64,000 nucleotides of DNA, from NCBI RefSeq assembly GCF_945859685.1, contig NC_079147.1:172033174-172097173 (forward strand). Reading direction: 5' to 3'. A model generated the notes under the pieces. That model saw only the letters and a program-made list of their open reading frames with translations. It was not told the origin of the DNA and searched no databases. Made by a program: the position numbers and the translations under genes. This stretch comes from Eupeodes corollae (lineage: Eukaryota > Arthropoda > Insecta > Diptera > Syrphidae). Of this stretch, positions 37,292 through 49,727 are shown in pieces. The stretch's first letter is position 1, and every line of letters starts with the position of its first letter.

Positions 37292-40228
37292 ATGCACATC
37301 AAAAGAAAGGTATTTAAATGCTCTACCCACAACTGCAAACCAAAATGTTATACGATCGCTCGTTTCCGAAAAGTTAGTCAAAAAGTAAAATTACAGAATT
37401 TCGACCCAGCTCATCACAAATTATCTTTCGGTTGCTCTATTTCCTCAACCAAGCCTCCAAACATGATGCGGTTTTCACTAAAATACAGAGCATCGACCCA
37501 CCTTTCAATTGATGCATAAATCTCAAAAATGATTTTTTTTTTCAGTTTTTCGAGAAAATCGTGGGCTAACCCTTGCCGAAAAAGTAGTATTTTCAAAACT
37601 ATTTCCCACCCAATCAAAATGCACATCAAAAGAAAGGTATTTAAATGCTCTACCCACAACTGCAAACCAAAATGTTATACGATCGCTCGTTTCCGAAAAA
37701 TTAGTCAAAAAGTAAAATTACAGAATTTCGACCCAGCTCATCACAAATTATCTTTCGGTTGCTCTATTTCCTCAACCAAGCCTCCAAACATGATGCGGTT
37801 TTCACTAAAATACAGAGCATCGACCCACCTTTCAATTGATGCATAAATCACAAAAATGATTTTTTTTTTCAGTTTTTCGAGAAAATCGTGGGCTAACCCT
37901 TACCGAAAAAAGTAGTATTTTCAAAACTATTTCCCACCCAATCAAAATGCACATCAAAAGAAAGGTATTTAAATTCTCTACCCACAACTGCAAACCAAAA
38001 TGTTATACGATCGCTCGTTTCCGAAAAATTAGTCAAAAAGTAAAATTACAGAATTTCGACCCAGCTCATCACAAATTATCTTTCGGTTGCTCTATTTCCT
38101 CTACCAAGCCTCCAAACATGATGCGGTTTTCACTAAAATACAGAGCATCGACCCACCTTTCAATTGATGCATAAATCACAAAAACGATTTTTTTTCAGTT
38201 TTTCGAGAAAATCGTGGGCTAACCCTTGCCGAAAAAAGTAGTATTTTCAAAACTATTTCCCACCCAATCAAAATGCACATCAAAAGAAAGGTATTTAAAT
38301 GCTCTACCCACAACTGCAAACCAAAATGTTATACGATCGCTCGTTTCCGAAAAATTAGTCAAAAAGTAAAATTACAGAATTTCGACCCAGCTCATCACAA
38401 ATTATCTTTCGGTTGCTCTATTTCCTCAACCAAGCCTCCAAACATGATGCGGTTTTCACTAAAATACAGAGCATCGACCCACCTTTCAATTGGTGTATAA
38501 ATCACAAAAATGATTTTTTTTCAGTTTTTCGAGAAAATCGTGGGCTAACCCTTGCCGAAAAAAGTAGTATTTTCAAAACTATTTCCCACCCAATCAAAAT
38601 GCACATCAAAAGAAAGGTATTTAAATGCTCTACCCACAACTGCAAACCAAAATGTTATACGATCGCTCGTTTCCGAAAAATTAGTCAAAAAGTAAAATTA
38701 CAGAATTTCGACCCAGCTCATCACAAATTATCTTTCGGTTGCTCTATTTCCTCAACCAAGCCTCCAAACATGATGCGGTTTTCACTAAAATACAGAGCAT
38801 CGACCCACCTTTCAATTGATGCATAAATCACAAAAATGATTTTTTTTCAGTTTTTCGAGAAAATCGTGGGCTAACCCTTGCCGAAAAAAGTAGTATTTTC
38901 AAAACTATTTCCCACCCAATCAAAATGCACATCAAAAGAAAGGTATTTAAATGCTCTACCCACAACTGCATACCAAAATGTTATACGATCTCTCTTTTCC
39001 GAAAAATTAGTCAAAAAGTAAAATTACAGAATTTCGACCCAGCTCATCACAAATTATCTTTCGGTTGCTCTATTTCCTCAACCAAGCCTCCAAACATGAT
39101 GCGGTTTTCACTAAAATACAGAGCATCGACCCACCTTTCAATTGATGCATAAATCACAAAAATGATTTTTTTTCAGTTTTTCGAGAAAATCGTGGGCTAA
39201 CCCTTGCCGAAAAAAGTAGTATTTTCAAAACTATTTCCCACCCAATCAAAATGCACATCAAAAGAAAGGTATTTAAATGCTCTACCCACAACTGCAAACC
39301 AAAATGTTATACGATCTCTCTTTTCCGAAAAATTAGTCAAAAAGTAAAATTACAGAATTTCGACCCAGCTCATCACAGATTATCTTTCGGTGGCTCTATT
39401 TCCTCAACCAAGCCTCCAAACATGATGCGGTTTTCACTAAAATACAGAGCATCGACCCACCTTTCAATTGATGCATAAATCACAAAAATGATTTTTTTTC
39501 AGTTTTTCGAGAAAATCGTGGGCTAACCCATTGCCGAAAAAGTAGTATTTTCAAAACTATTTCCCACCCAATCAAAATGCACATCAAAAGAAAGGTATTT
39601 AAATGCTCTACCCACAACTGCAAACCAAAATGTTATACAATCGCTCGTTTCCGAAAAATTAGTCAAAAAGTAAAATTGCAGAATTTCGACCCAGCTCATC
39701 ACAAATTATCTTTCGGTTGCTCTATTTCCTCAACCAAGCCTCCAAACATGATGCGGTTGTCACTAAAATACAGAGCATCGACCCACCTTTCAATTGATGC
39801 ATAAATCTCAAAAATGATTTTTTTTCAGTTTTTCGAGAAAATCGTGGGCTAACCCTTGCCGAAAAAAGTAGTATTTTCAAAACTATTTCCCACCCAATCA
39901 AAATGCACATCAAAAGAAAGGTATTTAAATGCTCTACCCACAACTGCAAACCAAAATGTTATACGATCGCTCGTTTCCGAAAAATTAGTCAAAAAGTAAA
40001 ATTACAGAATTTCGACCCAGCTCATCACAAATTATCTTTCGGTTGCTCTATTTCCTCAACCAAGCCTCCAAACATGATGCGGTTTTCACTAAAATACAGA
40101 GCATCGACCCACCTTTCAATTGATGCATAAATCACAAAAATGATTTTTTTTCAGTTTTTCGAGAAAATCGTGGGCCAACCCTTGCCGAAAAAAGTAGTAT
40201 TTTCAAAACTATTTCCCACCCAATCAAA

Positions 40229-40400
40229 ATGCACATCAAAAGAAAGGTATTTAAATGCTCTACCCACAACTGCAAACCAAAATGTTATACGATCTCTCTT
40301 TTCCGAAAAATTAGTCAAAAAGTAAAATTACAGAATTTCGACCCAGCTCATCACAAATTATCTTTCGGTTGTTTTCAAATCTATTTCCCACCCAATCAAA
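40229..40400 (+). repeat. Truncated monomer, 154 bp deletion (copy 1 of 3)
   Basis: TTTCGGTTG joins TTTTCAAATCTATTTCC, removing the second internal repeat half, the T-run and the CENP-B-like element. No clear shared sequence exists at the break. The same junction recurs in the units at 42030 and 43178. Confidence 0.95.
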
Positions 40401-42029
40401 ATGCACATCAAAAGAAAGGTATTTAAATGCTCTACCCACAACTGCAAACCAAAATGTTATACGATCGCTCGTTTCCGAAAAATTAGTCAAAAAGTAAAAT
40501 TACAGAATTTCGACCCAGCTCATCACAAATTATCTTTCGGTTGCTCTATTTCCTCAACCAAGCCTCCAAACATGATGCGGTTTTCACTAAAATACAGAGC
40601 ATCGACCCACCTTTCAATTGATGCATAAATCACAAAAATGATTTATTTTCAGTTTTTCGAGAAAATCGTGGGCTAACCCTTGCCGAAAAAAGTAGTATTT
40701 TCAAAACTATTTCCCACCCAATCAAAATGCACATCAAAAGAAAGGTATTTAAATGCTCTACCCACAACTGCAAACCAAAATGTTATACGATCTCTCTTTT
40801 CCGAAAACTTAGTCAAAAAGTAAAATTACAGAATTTCGACCCAGCTCATCACAAATTATCTTTCGGTTGCTCTATTTCCTCAACCAAGCCTCCAAACATG
40901 AAGCGGTCACTAAAATACAGAGCATCGACCCACCTTTCAATTGATGCATAAATCACAAAAATGATTTTTTTTTCAGTTTTTCGAGAAAATCGTGGGCTAA
41001 CCCTTGCCGAAAAAAGTAGTATTTTCAAAACTATTTCCCACCCAATCAAAATGCACATCAAAAGAAAGGTATTTAAATGCTCTACCCACAACTGCAAACC
41101 AAAATGTTATACGATCGCTCGTTTCCGAAAAATTAGTCAAAAAGTAAAATTACAGAATTTCGACCCAGCTCATCACAAATTATCTTTCGGTTGCTCTATT
41201 TCCTCAACCAAGCCTCCAAACATGATGCGGTTTTCACTAAAATACAGAGCATCGACCCACCTTTCAATTGATGCATAAATCACAAAAATGATTTTTTTTT
41301 TCAGTTTTTCGAGAAAATCGTGGGCTAACCCATTTCCGAAAAAGTAGTATTTTCAAAACTATTTCCCACCCAATCAAAATGCACATCAAAAGAAAGGTAT
41401 TTAAATGCTCTACCCACAACTGCAAACCAAAATGTTATACGATCGCTCGTTTCCGAAAAATTAGTCAAAAAGTAAAATTACAGAATTTCGACCCAGCTCA
41501 TCACAAATTATCTTTCGGTTGCTCTATTTCCTCAACCAAGCCTCCAAACATGATGCGGTTTTCACTAAAATACAGAGCATCGACCCACCTTTCAATTGAT
41601 GCATAAATCACAAAAATGATTTTTTTTCAGTTTTTCGAGAAAATCGTGGGCTAACCCTTGCCGAAAAAAGTAGTATTTTCAAAACTATTTCCCACCCAAT
41701 CAAAATGCACATCAAAAGAAAGGTATTTAAATGCTCTACCCACAACTGCAAACCAAAATGTTATACGATCGCTCGTTTCCGAAAAATTAGTCAAAAAGTA
41801 AAATTACAGAATTTCGACCCAGCTCATCACAAATTATCTTTCGGTTGCTCTATTTCCTCAACCAAGCCTCCAAACATGATGCGGTTTTCACTAAAATACA
41901 GAGCATCGACCCACCTTTCAATTGATGCATAAATCACAAAAATGATTTTTTTCAGTTTTTCGAGAAAATCGTGGGCCAACCCTTGCCGAAAAAAGTAGTA
42001 TTTTCAAAACTATTTCCCACCCAATCAAA
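40229..42029 (+). repeat. Higher-order repeat with 172 bp leader unit, copy A (1801 bp)
   Basis: Unit lengths are 172, 326, 324, 328, 326 and 325. The first unit is truncated. The second has an A-interrupted T-run (GATTTATTTTCAG), and the third has CGAAAACTTAG with GAAGCGGTCAC. GGGCCAACCC precedes this copy at about 40174 and recurs before copy B. Confidence 0.92.
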
Positions 42030-42202
42030 ATGCACATCAAAAGAAAGGTATTTAAATGCTCTACCCCACAACTGCAAACCAAAATGTTATACGATCTCTC
42101 TTTTCCGAAAAATTAGTCAAAAAGTAAAATTACAGAATTTCGACCCAGCTCATCACAAATTATCTTTCGGTTGTTTTCAAATCTATTTCCCACCCAATCA
42201 AA
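42030..42202 (+). repeat. Truncated monomer, 154 bp deletion (copy 2 of 3)
   Basis: It has the same junction as the unit at 40229, with an added C in CTACCCCACAAC. Confidence 0.95.
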
Positions 42203-43177
42203 ATGCACATCAAAAGAAAGGTATTTAAATGCTCTACCACAACTGCAAACCAAAATGTTATACGATCGCTCGTTTCCGAAAAATTAGTCAAAAAGTAAAA
42301 TTACAGAATTTCGACCCAGCTCATCACAAATTATCTTTCGGTTGCTCTATTTCCTCAACCAAGCCTCCAAACATGATGCGGTTTTCACTAAAATACAGAG
42401 CATCGACCCACCTTTCAATTGATGCATAAATCACAAAAATGATTTATTTTCAGTTTTTCGAGAAAATCGTGGGCTAACCCTTGCCGAAAAAAGTAGTATT
42501 TTCAAAACTATTTCCCACCCAATCAAAATGCACATCAAAAGAAAGGTATTTAAATGCTCTACCCACAACTGCAAACCAAAATGTTATACGATCTCTCTTT
42601 TCCGAAAACTTAGTCAAAAAGTAAAATTACAGAATTTCGACCCAGCTCATCACAAATTATCTTTCGGTTGCTCTATTTCCTCAACCAAGCCTCCAAACAT
42701 GAAGCGGTCACTAAAATACAGAGCATCGACCCACCTTTCAATTGATGCATAAATCACAAAAATGATTTTTTTTCAGTTTTTCGAGAAAATCGTGGGCTAA
42801 CCCTTGCCGAAAAAAGTAGTATTTTCAAAACTATTTCCCACCCAATCAAAATGCACATCAAAAGAAAGGTATTTAAATGCTCTACCCACAACTGCAAACC
42901 AAAATGTTATACGATCGCTCGTTTCCGAAAAATTAGTCAAAAAGTAAAATTACAGAATTTCGACCCAGCTCATCACAAATTATCTTTCGGTTGCTCTATT
43001 TCCTCAACCAAGCCTCCAAACATGATGCGGTTTTCACTAAAATACAGAGCATCGACCCACCTTTCAATTGATGCATAAATCACAAAAATGATTTTTTTTT
43101 CAGTTTTTCGAGAAAATCGTGGGCTAACCCTTGCCGAAAAAAGTAGTATTTTCAAAACTATTTCCCACCCAATCAAA
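42030..43177 (+). repeat. Higher-order repeat with 172 bp leader unit, copy B (1148 bp)
   Basis: Unit lengths are 173, 325, 323 and 327, with the same leader junction, A-interrupted T-run and GAAGCGGTCAC. It is two monomers shorter than copy A. A C is gained in one unit (CTACCCCACAAC) and lost in the next (CTACCACAAC). Confidence 0.92.
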
Positions 43178-43349
43178 ATGCACATCAAAAGAAAGGTATT
43201 TAAATGCTCTACCCACAACTGCAAACCAAAATGTTATACGATCGCTCGTTTCCGAAAAATTAGTCAAAAAGTAAAATTACAGAATTTCGACCCAGCTCAT
43301 CACAAATTATCTTTCGGTTGTTTTCAAATCTATTTCCCACCCAATCAAA
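43178..43349 (+). repeat. Truncated monomer, 154 bp deletion (copy 3 of 3)
   Basis: It has the same junction as the units at 40229 and 42030, but on a CGATCGCTCG background, whereas the other two carry GATCTCTCTTTTCC. The body was therefore converted or exchanged while the junction stayed. Confidence 0.95.
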
Positions 43350-44326
43350 ATGCACATCAAAAGAAAGGTATTTAAATGCTCTACCCACAACTGCAAACCA
43401 AAATGTTATACGATCGCTCGTTTCCGAAAAATTAGTCAAAAAGTAAAATTACAGAATTTCGACCCAGCTCATCACAAATTATCTTTCGGTTGCTCTATTT
43501 CCTCAACCAAGCCTCCAAACATGATGCGGTTTTCACTAAAATACAGAGCATCGACCCACCTTTCAATTGATGCATAAATCACAAAAATGATTTATTTTCA
43601 GTTTTTCGAGAAAATCGTGGGCTAACCCTTGCCGAAAAAAGTAGTATTTTCAAAACTATTTCCCACCCAATCAAAATGCACATCAAAAGAAAGGTATTTA
43701 AATGCTCTACCCACAACTGCAAACCAAAATGTTATACGATCTCTCTTTTCCGAAAACTTAGTCAAAAAGTAAAATTACAGAATTTCGACCTAGCTCATCA
43801 CAAATTATCTTTCGGTTGCTCTATTTCCTCAACCAAGCCTCCAAACATGAAGCGGTCACTAAAATACAGAGCATCGACCCACCTTTCAATTGATGCATAA
43901 ATCACAAAAATGATTTTTTTTCAGTTTTTCGAGAAAATCGTGGGCTAACCCTTGCCGAAAAAAGTAGTATTTTCAAAACTATTTCCCACCCAATCAAAAT
44001 GCACATCAAAAGAAAGGTATTTAAATGCTCTACCCACAACTGCAAACCAAAATGTTATACGATCGCTCGTTTCCGAAAAATTAGTCAAAAAGTAAAATTA
44101 CAGAATTTCGACCCAGCTCATCACAAATTATCTTTCGGGTTGCTCTATTTCCTCAACCAAGCCTCCAAACATGATGCGGTTTTCACTAAAATACAGAGCA
44201 TCGACCCACCTTTCAATTGATGCATAAATCACAAAAATGATTTTTTTTTCAGTTTTTCGAGAAAATCGTGGGGCTAACCCTTGCCGAAAAAAGTAGTATT
44301 TTCAAAACTATTTCCCACCCAATCAA
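43178..44326 (+). repeat. Higher-order repeat with 172 bp leader unit, copy C (1149 bp)
   Basis: Unit lengths are 172, 326, 323 and 328. It has the same marker order and size as copy B, so B and C are the most recent tandem pair. Regular monomers follow from 44327 to about 45.9 kb. Confidence 0.92.
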
Positions 44327-44652
44327 ATGCACATCAAAAGAAAGGTATTTAAATGCTCTACCCACAACTGCAAACCAAAATGTTATACGATCGCTCGTTT
44401 CCGAAAAATTAGTCAAAAAGTAAAATTACAGAATTTCGACCCAGCTCATCACAAATTATCTTTCGGTTGCTCTATTTCCTCAACCAAGCCTCCAAACATG
44501 ATGCGGTTTTCACTAAAATACAGAGCATCGACCCACCTTTCAATTGATGCATAAATCACAAAAATGATTTTTTTTCAGTTTTTCGAGAAAATCGTGGGCT
44601 AACCCTTGCCGAAAAAAGTAGTATTTTCAAAACTATTTCCCACCCAATCAAA

Positions 44653-44880
44653 ATGCACATCAAAAGAAAGGTATTTAAATGCTCTACCCACAACTGCAAA
44701 CCAAAATGTTATACGATCGCTCGTTTCCGAAAAATTAGTCAAAAAGTAAAATTACAGAATTTCGACCCAGCTCATCACAAATTATCTTTCGGTTGCTCTA
44801 TTTCCTCAACCAAGCCTCCAAACATGATGCGGTTTTCACTAAAATACAGAGCATCGACCCACCTTTCAATTGATGCATAA
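44653..44880 (+). other. Monomer-borne 75-codon open frame (probably not a gene)
   Basis: Most intact monomers hold an ATG-to-stop frame of 75 codons beginning MHIKRKVFKC and ending STHLSIDA, with Cys at residues 10, 15, 19 and 48. It resembles no protein family I recognise. Evidence against coding: the opposite strand is open over much of the same interval; the common variants are amino-acid changing (Ala-Arg to Ser-Leu, Arg to Cys); many copies lose the ATG (ATA) or are frameshifted by one base; and the 326 bp period is not a multiple of three, so frames do not join between monomers. I read the frame as a by-product of sequence homogenisation. This entry stands for all copies. Confidence 0.85.
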
Positions 44881-44906
44881 ATCACAAAAATGATTTTTTT
44901 TCAGTT

Positions 44907-44923
44907 TTTCGAGAAAATCGTGG
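44907..44923 (+). promoter_or_regulatory. CENP-B-box-like 17 bp element, one mismatch (representative)
   Basis: The sequence TTTCGAGAAAATCGTGG fits the mammalian CENP-B box pattern (N TTCG NNNN A NN CGGG N) at eight of nine fixed positions; the third base of CGGG is T. It lies just after the T-run and CAG and occurs in nearly every full-length monomer. CENP-B is established in mammals; whether this organism has any protein that binds here is unknown. With equal base frequencies, about 0.07 such near-matches would be expected by chance per monomer on two strands, so coincidence is possible. Confidence 0.45.
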
Positions 44924-46284
44924 GCTAACCCTTGCCGAAAAAAGTAGTATTTTCAAAACTATTTCCCAACCAATCAAAATGCACATCAAAAGAAAGGTAT
45001 TTAAATGCTCTACCCACAACTGCAAACCAAAATGTTATACGATCGCTCGTTTCCGAAAAATTAGTCAAAAAGTAAAATTACAGAATTTCGACCCAGCTCA
45101 TCACAAATTATCTTTCGGTTGCTCTATCTCCTCAACCAAGCCTCCAAACATGATGCGGTTTTCACTAAAATACAGAGCATCGACCCACCTTTCAATTGAT
45201 GCATAAATCACAAAAATGATTTTTTTTCAGTTTTTCGAGAAAATCGTGGGCTAACCCTTGCCGAAAAAAGTAGTATTTTCAAAACTATTTCCCACCCAAT
45301 CAAAATGCACATCAAAAGAAAGGTATTTAAATGCTCTACCCACAACTGCAAACCAAAATGTTATACAATCGCTCGTTTCCGAAAAATTAGTCAAAAAGTA
45401 AAATTACAGAATTTCGACCCAGCTCATCACAAATTATCTTTCGGTTGCTCTATTTCCTCAACCAAGCCTCCAAACATGATGCGGTTTTCACTAAAATACA
45501 GAGCATCGACCCACCTTTCAATTGATGCATAAATCACAAAAATGATTTTTTTTTCAGTTTTTCGAGAAAATCGTGGGCTAACCCTTGCCGAAAAAAGTAG
45601 TATTTTCAAAACTATTTCCCACCCAATCAAAATGCACATCAAAAGAAAGGTATTTAAATGCTCTACCCACAACTGCAAACCAAAATGTTATACGATCGCT
45701 CGTTTCCGAAAAATTAGTCAAAAAGTAAAATTACAGAATTTCGACCCAGCTCATCACAAATTATCTTTCGGTTGCTCTATTTCCTCAACCAAGCCTCCAA
45801 ACATGATGCGGTTATCACTAAAATACAGAGCATCAACCCACCTTTCAATTGATGCATAAATCTCAAAAATGATTTTTTTTCAGTTTTTCGAGAAAATCGT
45901 GGGCTAACCCTTGACGAAAAAAGTAGTATTTTCAAAACTATTTCCCACCCAATCAAAATGCACATCAAAAAAAAGGTATTTAAATGCTCTACCCACAACT
46001 GCAAACCAAAATGTTATACGATCTCTCTTTTCCGAAAAATTAGTCAAAAAGTAAAATTACAGAATTTCGACCCAGCTCATCACAAATTATCTTTCGGTTG
46101 CTCTATTTCCTCAACCAAGCCTCCAAACATGATGCGGTTTTCACTAAAATACAGAGCATCGACCCACCTTTCAATTGATGCATAAATCACAAAAATGATT
46201 TTTTTTCAGTTTTTCGAGAAAATCGTGGGCTAACCCTTGCCGAAAAAAAGTAGTATTTTCAAAACTATTTCCCACCCAATCAAA

Positions 46285-46573
46285 ATGCACATGTAAAGAA
46301 AGGTATTTAAATGCTCTACCCACAACTGCAAACCAAAATGTTATACGATCGCTCGTTTCCGAAAAATTAGTCAAAAAGTAAAATTACAGAATTTCGACCC
46401 AGCTCATCACAAATTATCTTTCGGTTGCTCTATTTCCTCAACCAAGCCTCCAAACATGATGCGGTTTTCACTAAAATACAGAGCATCGACCCACCTTTCA
46501 ATTGATGCATAAATCTCAAAAATCCCATTGCCGAAAAAGTAGTATTTTCAAAACTATTTCCCACCCAATCAAA
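46285..46573 (+). repeat. Monomer with 37 bp deletion (copy 1 of 4)
   Basis: CTCAAAAAT joins CCCATTGCCG, removing the T-run, CAG and the whole CENP-B-like element. Three other units (47483, 52972, 63589) have the same junction and the same 289 bp length. Confidence 0.95.
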
Positions 46574-46832
46574 ATGCACATCAAAAAATTAGTCAAAAAG
46601 TAAAATTACAGAATTTCGACCCAGCTCATCACAAATTATCTTTCGGTTGCTCTATTTCCTCAACCAAGCCTCCAAACATGATGCGGTTTTCACTAAAATA
46701 CAGAGCATCGACCCACCTTTCAATTGATGCATAAATCACAAAAATGATTTTTTTTCAGTTTTTCGAGAAAATCGTGGGCTAACCCTTGACGAAAAAAGTA
46801 GTATTTTCAAAACTATTTCCCACCCAATCAAA
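46574..46832 (+). repeat. Monomer with 67 bp deletion
   Basis: CACATCAAA runs into AAATTAGTC, removing the CGATCG core. A run of A at both edges gives about three bases of shared sequence. I saw it only once in the window. Confidence 0.94.
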
Positions 46833-47771
46833 ATGCACATCAAAAAAAAGGTATTTAAATGCTCTACCCCACAACTGCAAACCAAAATGTATACGATCTC
46901 TCTTTTCCGAAAAATTAGTCAAAAAGTAAAATTACAGAATTTCGACCCAGCTCATCACAAATTATCTTTCGGTTGCTCTATTTCCTCAACCAAGCCTCCA
47001 AACATGATGCGGTTTTCACTAAAATACAGAGCATCGACCCACCTTTCAATTGATGCATAAATCACAAAAATGATTTTTTTTCAGTTTTTCGAGAAAATCG
47101 TGGGCTAACCCTTGCCGAAAAAAGTAGTATTTTCAAAACTATTTCCCACCCAATCAAAATGCACATGTAAAGAAAGGTATTTAAATGCTCTACCCACAAC
47201 TGCAAACCAAAATGTTATACGATCGCTCGTTTCCGAAAAATTAGTCAAAAAGTAAAATTACAGAATTTCGACCCAGCTCATCACAAATTATCTTTCGGTT
47301 GCTCTATTTCCTCAACCAAGCCTCCAAACATGATGCGGTTTTCACTAAAATACAGAGCATCGACCCACCTTTCAATTGATGCATAAATCACAAAAATGAT
47401 TTTTTTTCAGTTTTTCGAGAAAATCGTGGGCTAACCCTTGCCAAAAAGTAGTATTTTCAAAACTATTTCCCACCCAATCAAAATGCACATCAAAAGAAAG
47501 GTATTTAAATGCTCTACCCACAACTGCAAACCAAAATGTTATACGATCGCTCGTTTCCGAAAAATTAGTCAAAAAGTAAAATTACAGAATTTCGACCCAG
47601 CTCATCACAAATTATCTTTCGGTTGCTCTATTTCCTCAACCAAGCCTCCAAACATGATGCGGTTGTCACTAAAATACAGAGCATCGACCCACCTTTCAAT
47701 TGATGCATAAATCTCAAAAATCCCATTGCCGAAAAAGTAGTATTTTCAAAACTATTTCCCACCCAATCAAA
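46833..47771 (+). repeat. Related block, copy 2 (units 326, 324, 289)
   Basis: CTTGACGAAAAAAG, CACATCAAAAAAAAGG and CACATGTAAAG recur 875 bp after copy 1. The 37 bp deletion now falls one unit later and the 67 bp deletion is absent, so the copy is rearranged rather than plainly duplicated. Confidence 0.88.
47483..47771 (+). repeat. Monomer with 37 bp deletion (copy 2 of 4)
   Basis: It has the same AAAAAT/CCCATTGCC junction and opens the marker pattern shared with 53 kb and 63.8 kb. The next unit carries TTTCATTTGCTC and CTTCAAACAAGCC. Confidence 0.95.
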
Positions 47772-48370
47772 ATGCACATCAAAAGAAAGGTATTTAAATG
47801 CTCTACCCACAACTGCAAACCAAAATGTTATACAATCGCTCGTTTCCGAAAAATTAGTCAAAAAGTAAAATTACAGAATTTCGACCCAGCTCATCACAAA
47901 TTATCTTTCATTTGCTCTATTTCTTCAAACAAGCCTCCAAACATGATGCGGTTGTCACTAAAATACAGAGCATCGACCCACCTTTCAATTGATGCATAAA
48001 TCTCAAAAATGATTTTTTTTCAGTTTTTCGAGAAAATCGTGGGCTAACCCTTGCCGAAAAAAGTAGAATTTTCAAAACTATTTCCCACCCAATCAAAATG
48101 CACATCAAAAGAAAGGTATTTAAATGCTCTACCCACAACTGCAAACCAAAATGTTATACGATCGCTCGTTTCCGAAAAATTAGTCAAAAAGTAAAATTAC
48201 AGAATTTCGACCCAGCTCATCACAAATTATCTTTCGGTTGCTCTATTTCCTCAACCAAGCCTCCAAACATGATGCGGTTTTCACTAAAATACAGAGCATC
48301 GACCCACCTTTCAATTGATGCATAAATCACAAAAATGATTTTTTTTCAGTTTTTCGAGAAAATCGTGGGC
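47570..48370 (+). repeat. 0.8 kb segment repeated 5489 bp downstream
   Basis: It contains the 37 bp-deleted unit end, TTTCATTTGCTC with CTTCAAACAAGCC, and AAGTAGAATTTTC. It matches 53059-53859. Beyond 48370 the copies part (CCCTTGCC here, CCCATTGCC there). Edges are approximate. Confidence 0.85.
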
Positions 48371-49727
48371 TAACCCTTGCCGAAAAAAGTAGTATTTTCA
48401 AAACTATTTCCCACATAATCAAAATGCACATCAAAAGAAAGGTATTTAAATGCTCTACCCACAACTGCAAACCAAAATGTTATACGATCGCTCGTTTCCG
48501 AAAAATTAGTCAAAAAGTAAAATTACAGAATTTCGACCCAGCTCATCACAAATTATCTTTCGGTTGCTCTATTTCCTCAACCAAGCCTCCAAACATGATG
48601 CGGTTTTCACTAAAATACAGAGCATCGACCCACCTTTCAATTGATGCATAAATCTCAAAAATGATTTTTTTTCAGTTTTTCGAGAAAATCGTGGGCTAAC
48701 CCATTGCCGAAAAAGTAGTATTTTCAAAACTATTTCCCACCCAATCAAAATGCACATCAAAAGAAAGGTATTTAAATGCTCTACCCACAACTGCAAACCA
48801 AAATGTTATACGATCGCTTGTTTCCGAAAAATTAGTCAAAAAGTAAAATTACAGAATTTCGACCCAGCTCATCACAAATTATCTTTCGGTTGCTCTATTT
48901 CCTCAACCAAGCCTCCAAACATGATGCGGTTTTCACTAAAATACAGAGCATCGACCCAGCTTTCAATTGATGCATAAATCACAAAAATGATTTTTTTTCA
49001 GTTTTTCGAGAAAATCGTGGGCTAACCCTTGCCGAAAAAAGTAGTATTTTCAAAACTATTTCCCACCCAATCAAAATGCACATCAAAAGAAAGGTATTTA
49101 AATGCTCTACCCACAACTGCAAACCAAAATGTTATACGATCGCTCGTTTCCGAAAAATTAGTCAAAAAGTAAAATTACAGAATTTCGACCCAGCTCATCA
49201 CAAATTATCTTTCGGTTGCTCTATTTCCTCAACCAAGCCTCCAAACATGATGCGGTTTTCACTAAAATACAGAGCATCGACCCACCTTTCAATTGATGCA
49301 TAAATCTCAAAAATGATTTTTTTTCAGTTTTTCGAGAAAATCGTGGGCTAACCCATTGCCGAAAAAGTAGCATTTTCAAATCTATTTCCCACCCAATCAA
49401 AATGCACATCAAAAGAAAGGTATTTTAATGCTCTACCCACAACTGCAAACCAAAATGTTATACGATCGCTCGTTTCCGAAAAATTAGTCAATAAGTAAAA
49501 TTACAGAATTTCGACCCAGCTCATCACAAATTATCTTTCGGTTGCTCTATTTCCTCAACCAAGCCTCCAAACATGATGCGGTTTTCACTAAAATACAGAG
49601 CATCGACCCACCTTTCAATTGATGCATAAATCTCAAAAATGATTTTTTTTCAGTTTTTCGAGAAAATCGTGGGCTAACCCATTGCCGAAAAAGTAGCATT
49701 TTCAAATCTATTTCCCACCCAATCAAA

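Larger units (their letters stand above)
44653..44978 (+). repeat. Representative full-length satellite monomer (326 bp)
   Basis: This unit is chosen as a consensus-like copy lying among similar neighbours at 44327, 44979 and 45305. Landmarks by offset from the ATG (0): the TACGATCGCTCG core at about 60-71; TCCGAAAAATTAGTC from about 72; first internal repeat half ending CGACCCAGCT near 119; TTTCGGTTGCTC near 137; second half ending CGACCCACCT near 211; TTGATGCATAAATCAC near 217; the AAAAAT-G-ATTTTT dyad merging into a T8 run; CAG; the CENP-B-box-like element; then CCCTTGCCGAAAAAAGTAG and CTATTTCCCACCCAATC. Base one of the repeat is arbitrary, because a tandem repeat has no natural start. Confidence 0.95.
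45958..46832 (+). repeat. 875 bp block, copy 1 (units 327, 289, 259)
   Basis: Markers are CTTGACGAAAAAAG before the start, CACATCAAAAAAAAGG, CACATGTAAAG in the second unit, a 37 bp deletion closing the second unit and a 67 bp deletion in the third. A related block follows directly. Confidence 0.9.

Noticed and set aside
38413..38826. 137-codon + strand frame
   Set aside because: It results from a GATGCATAA to GGTGTATAA variant and the local T-run length joining two monomer frames; nothing else distinguishes it.
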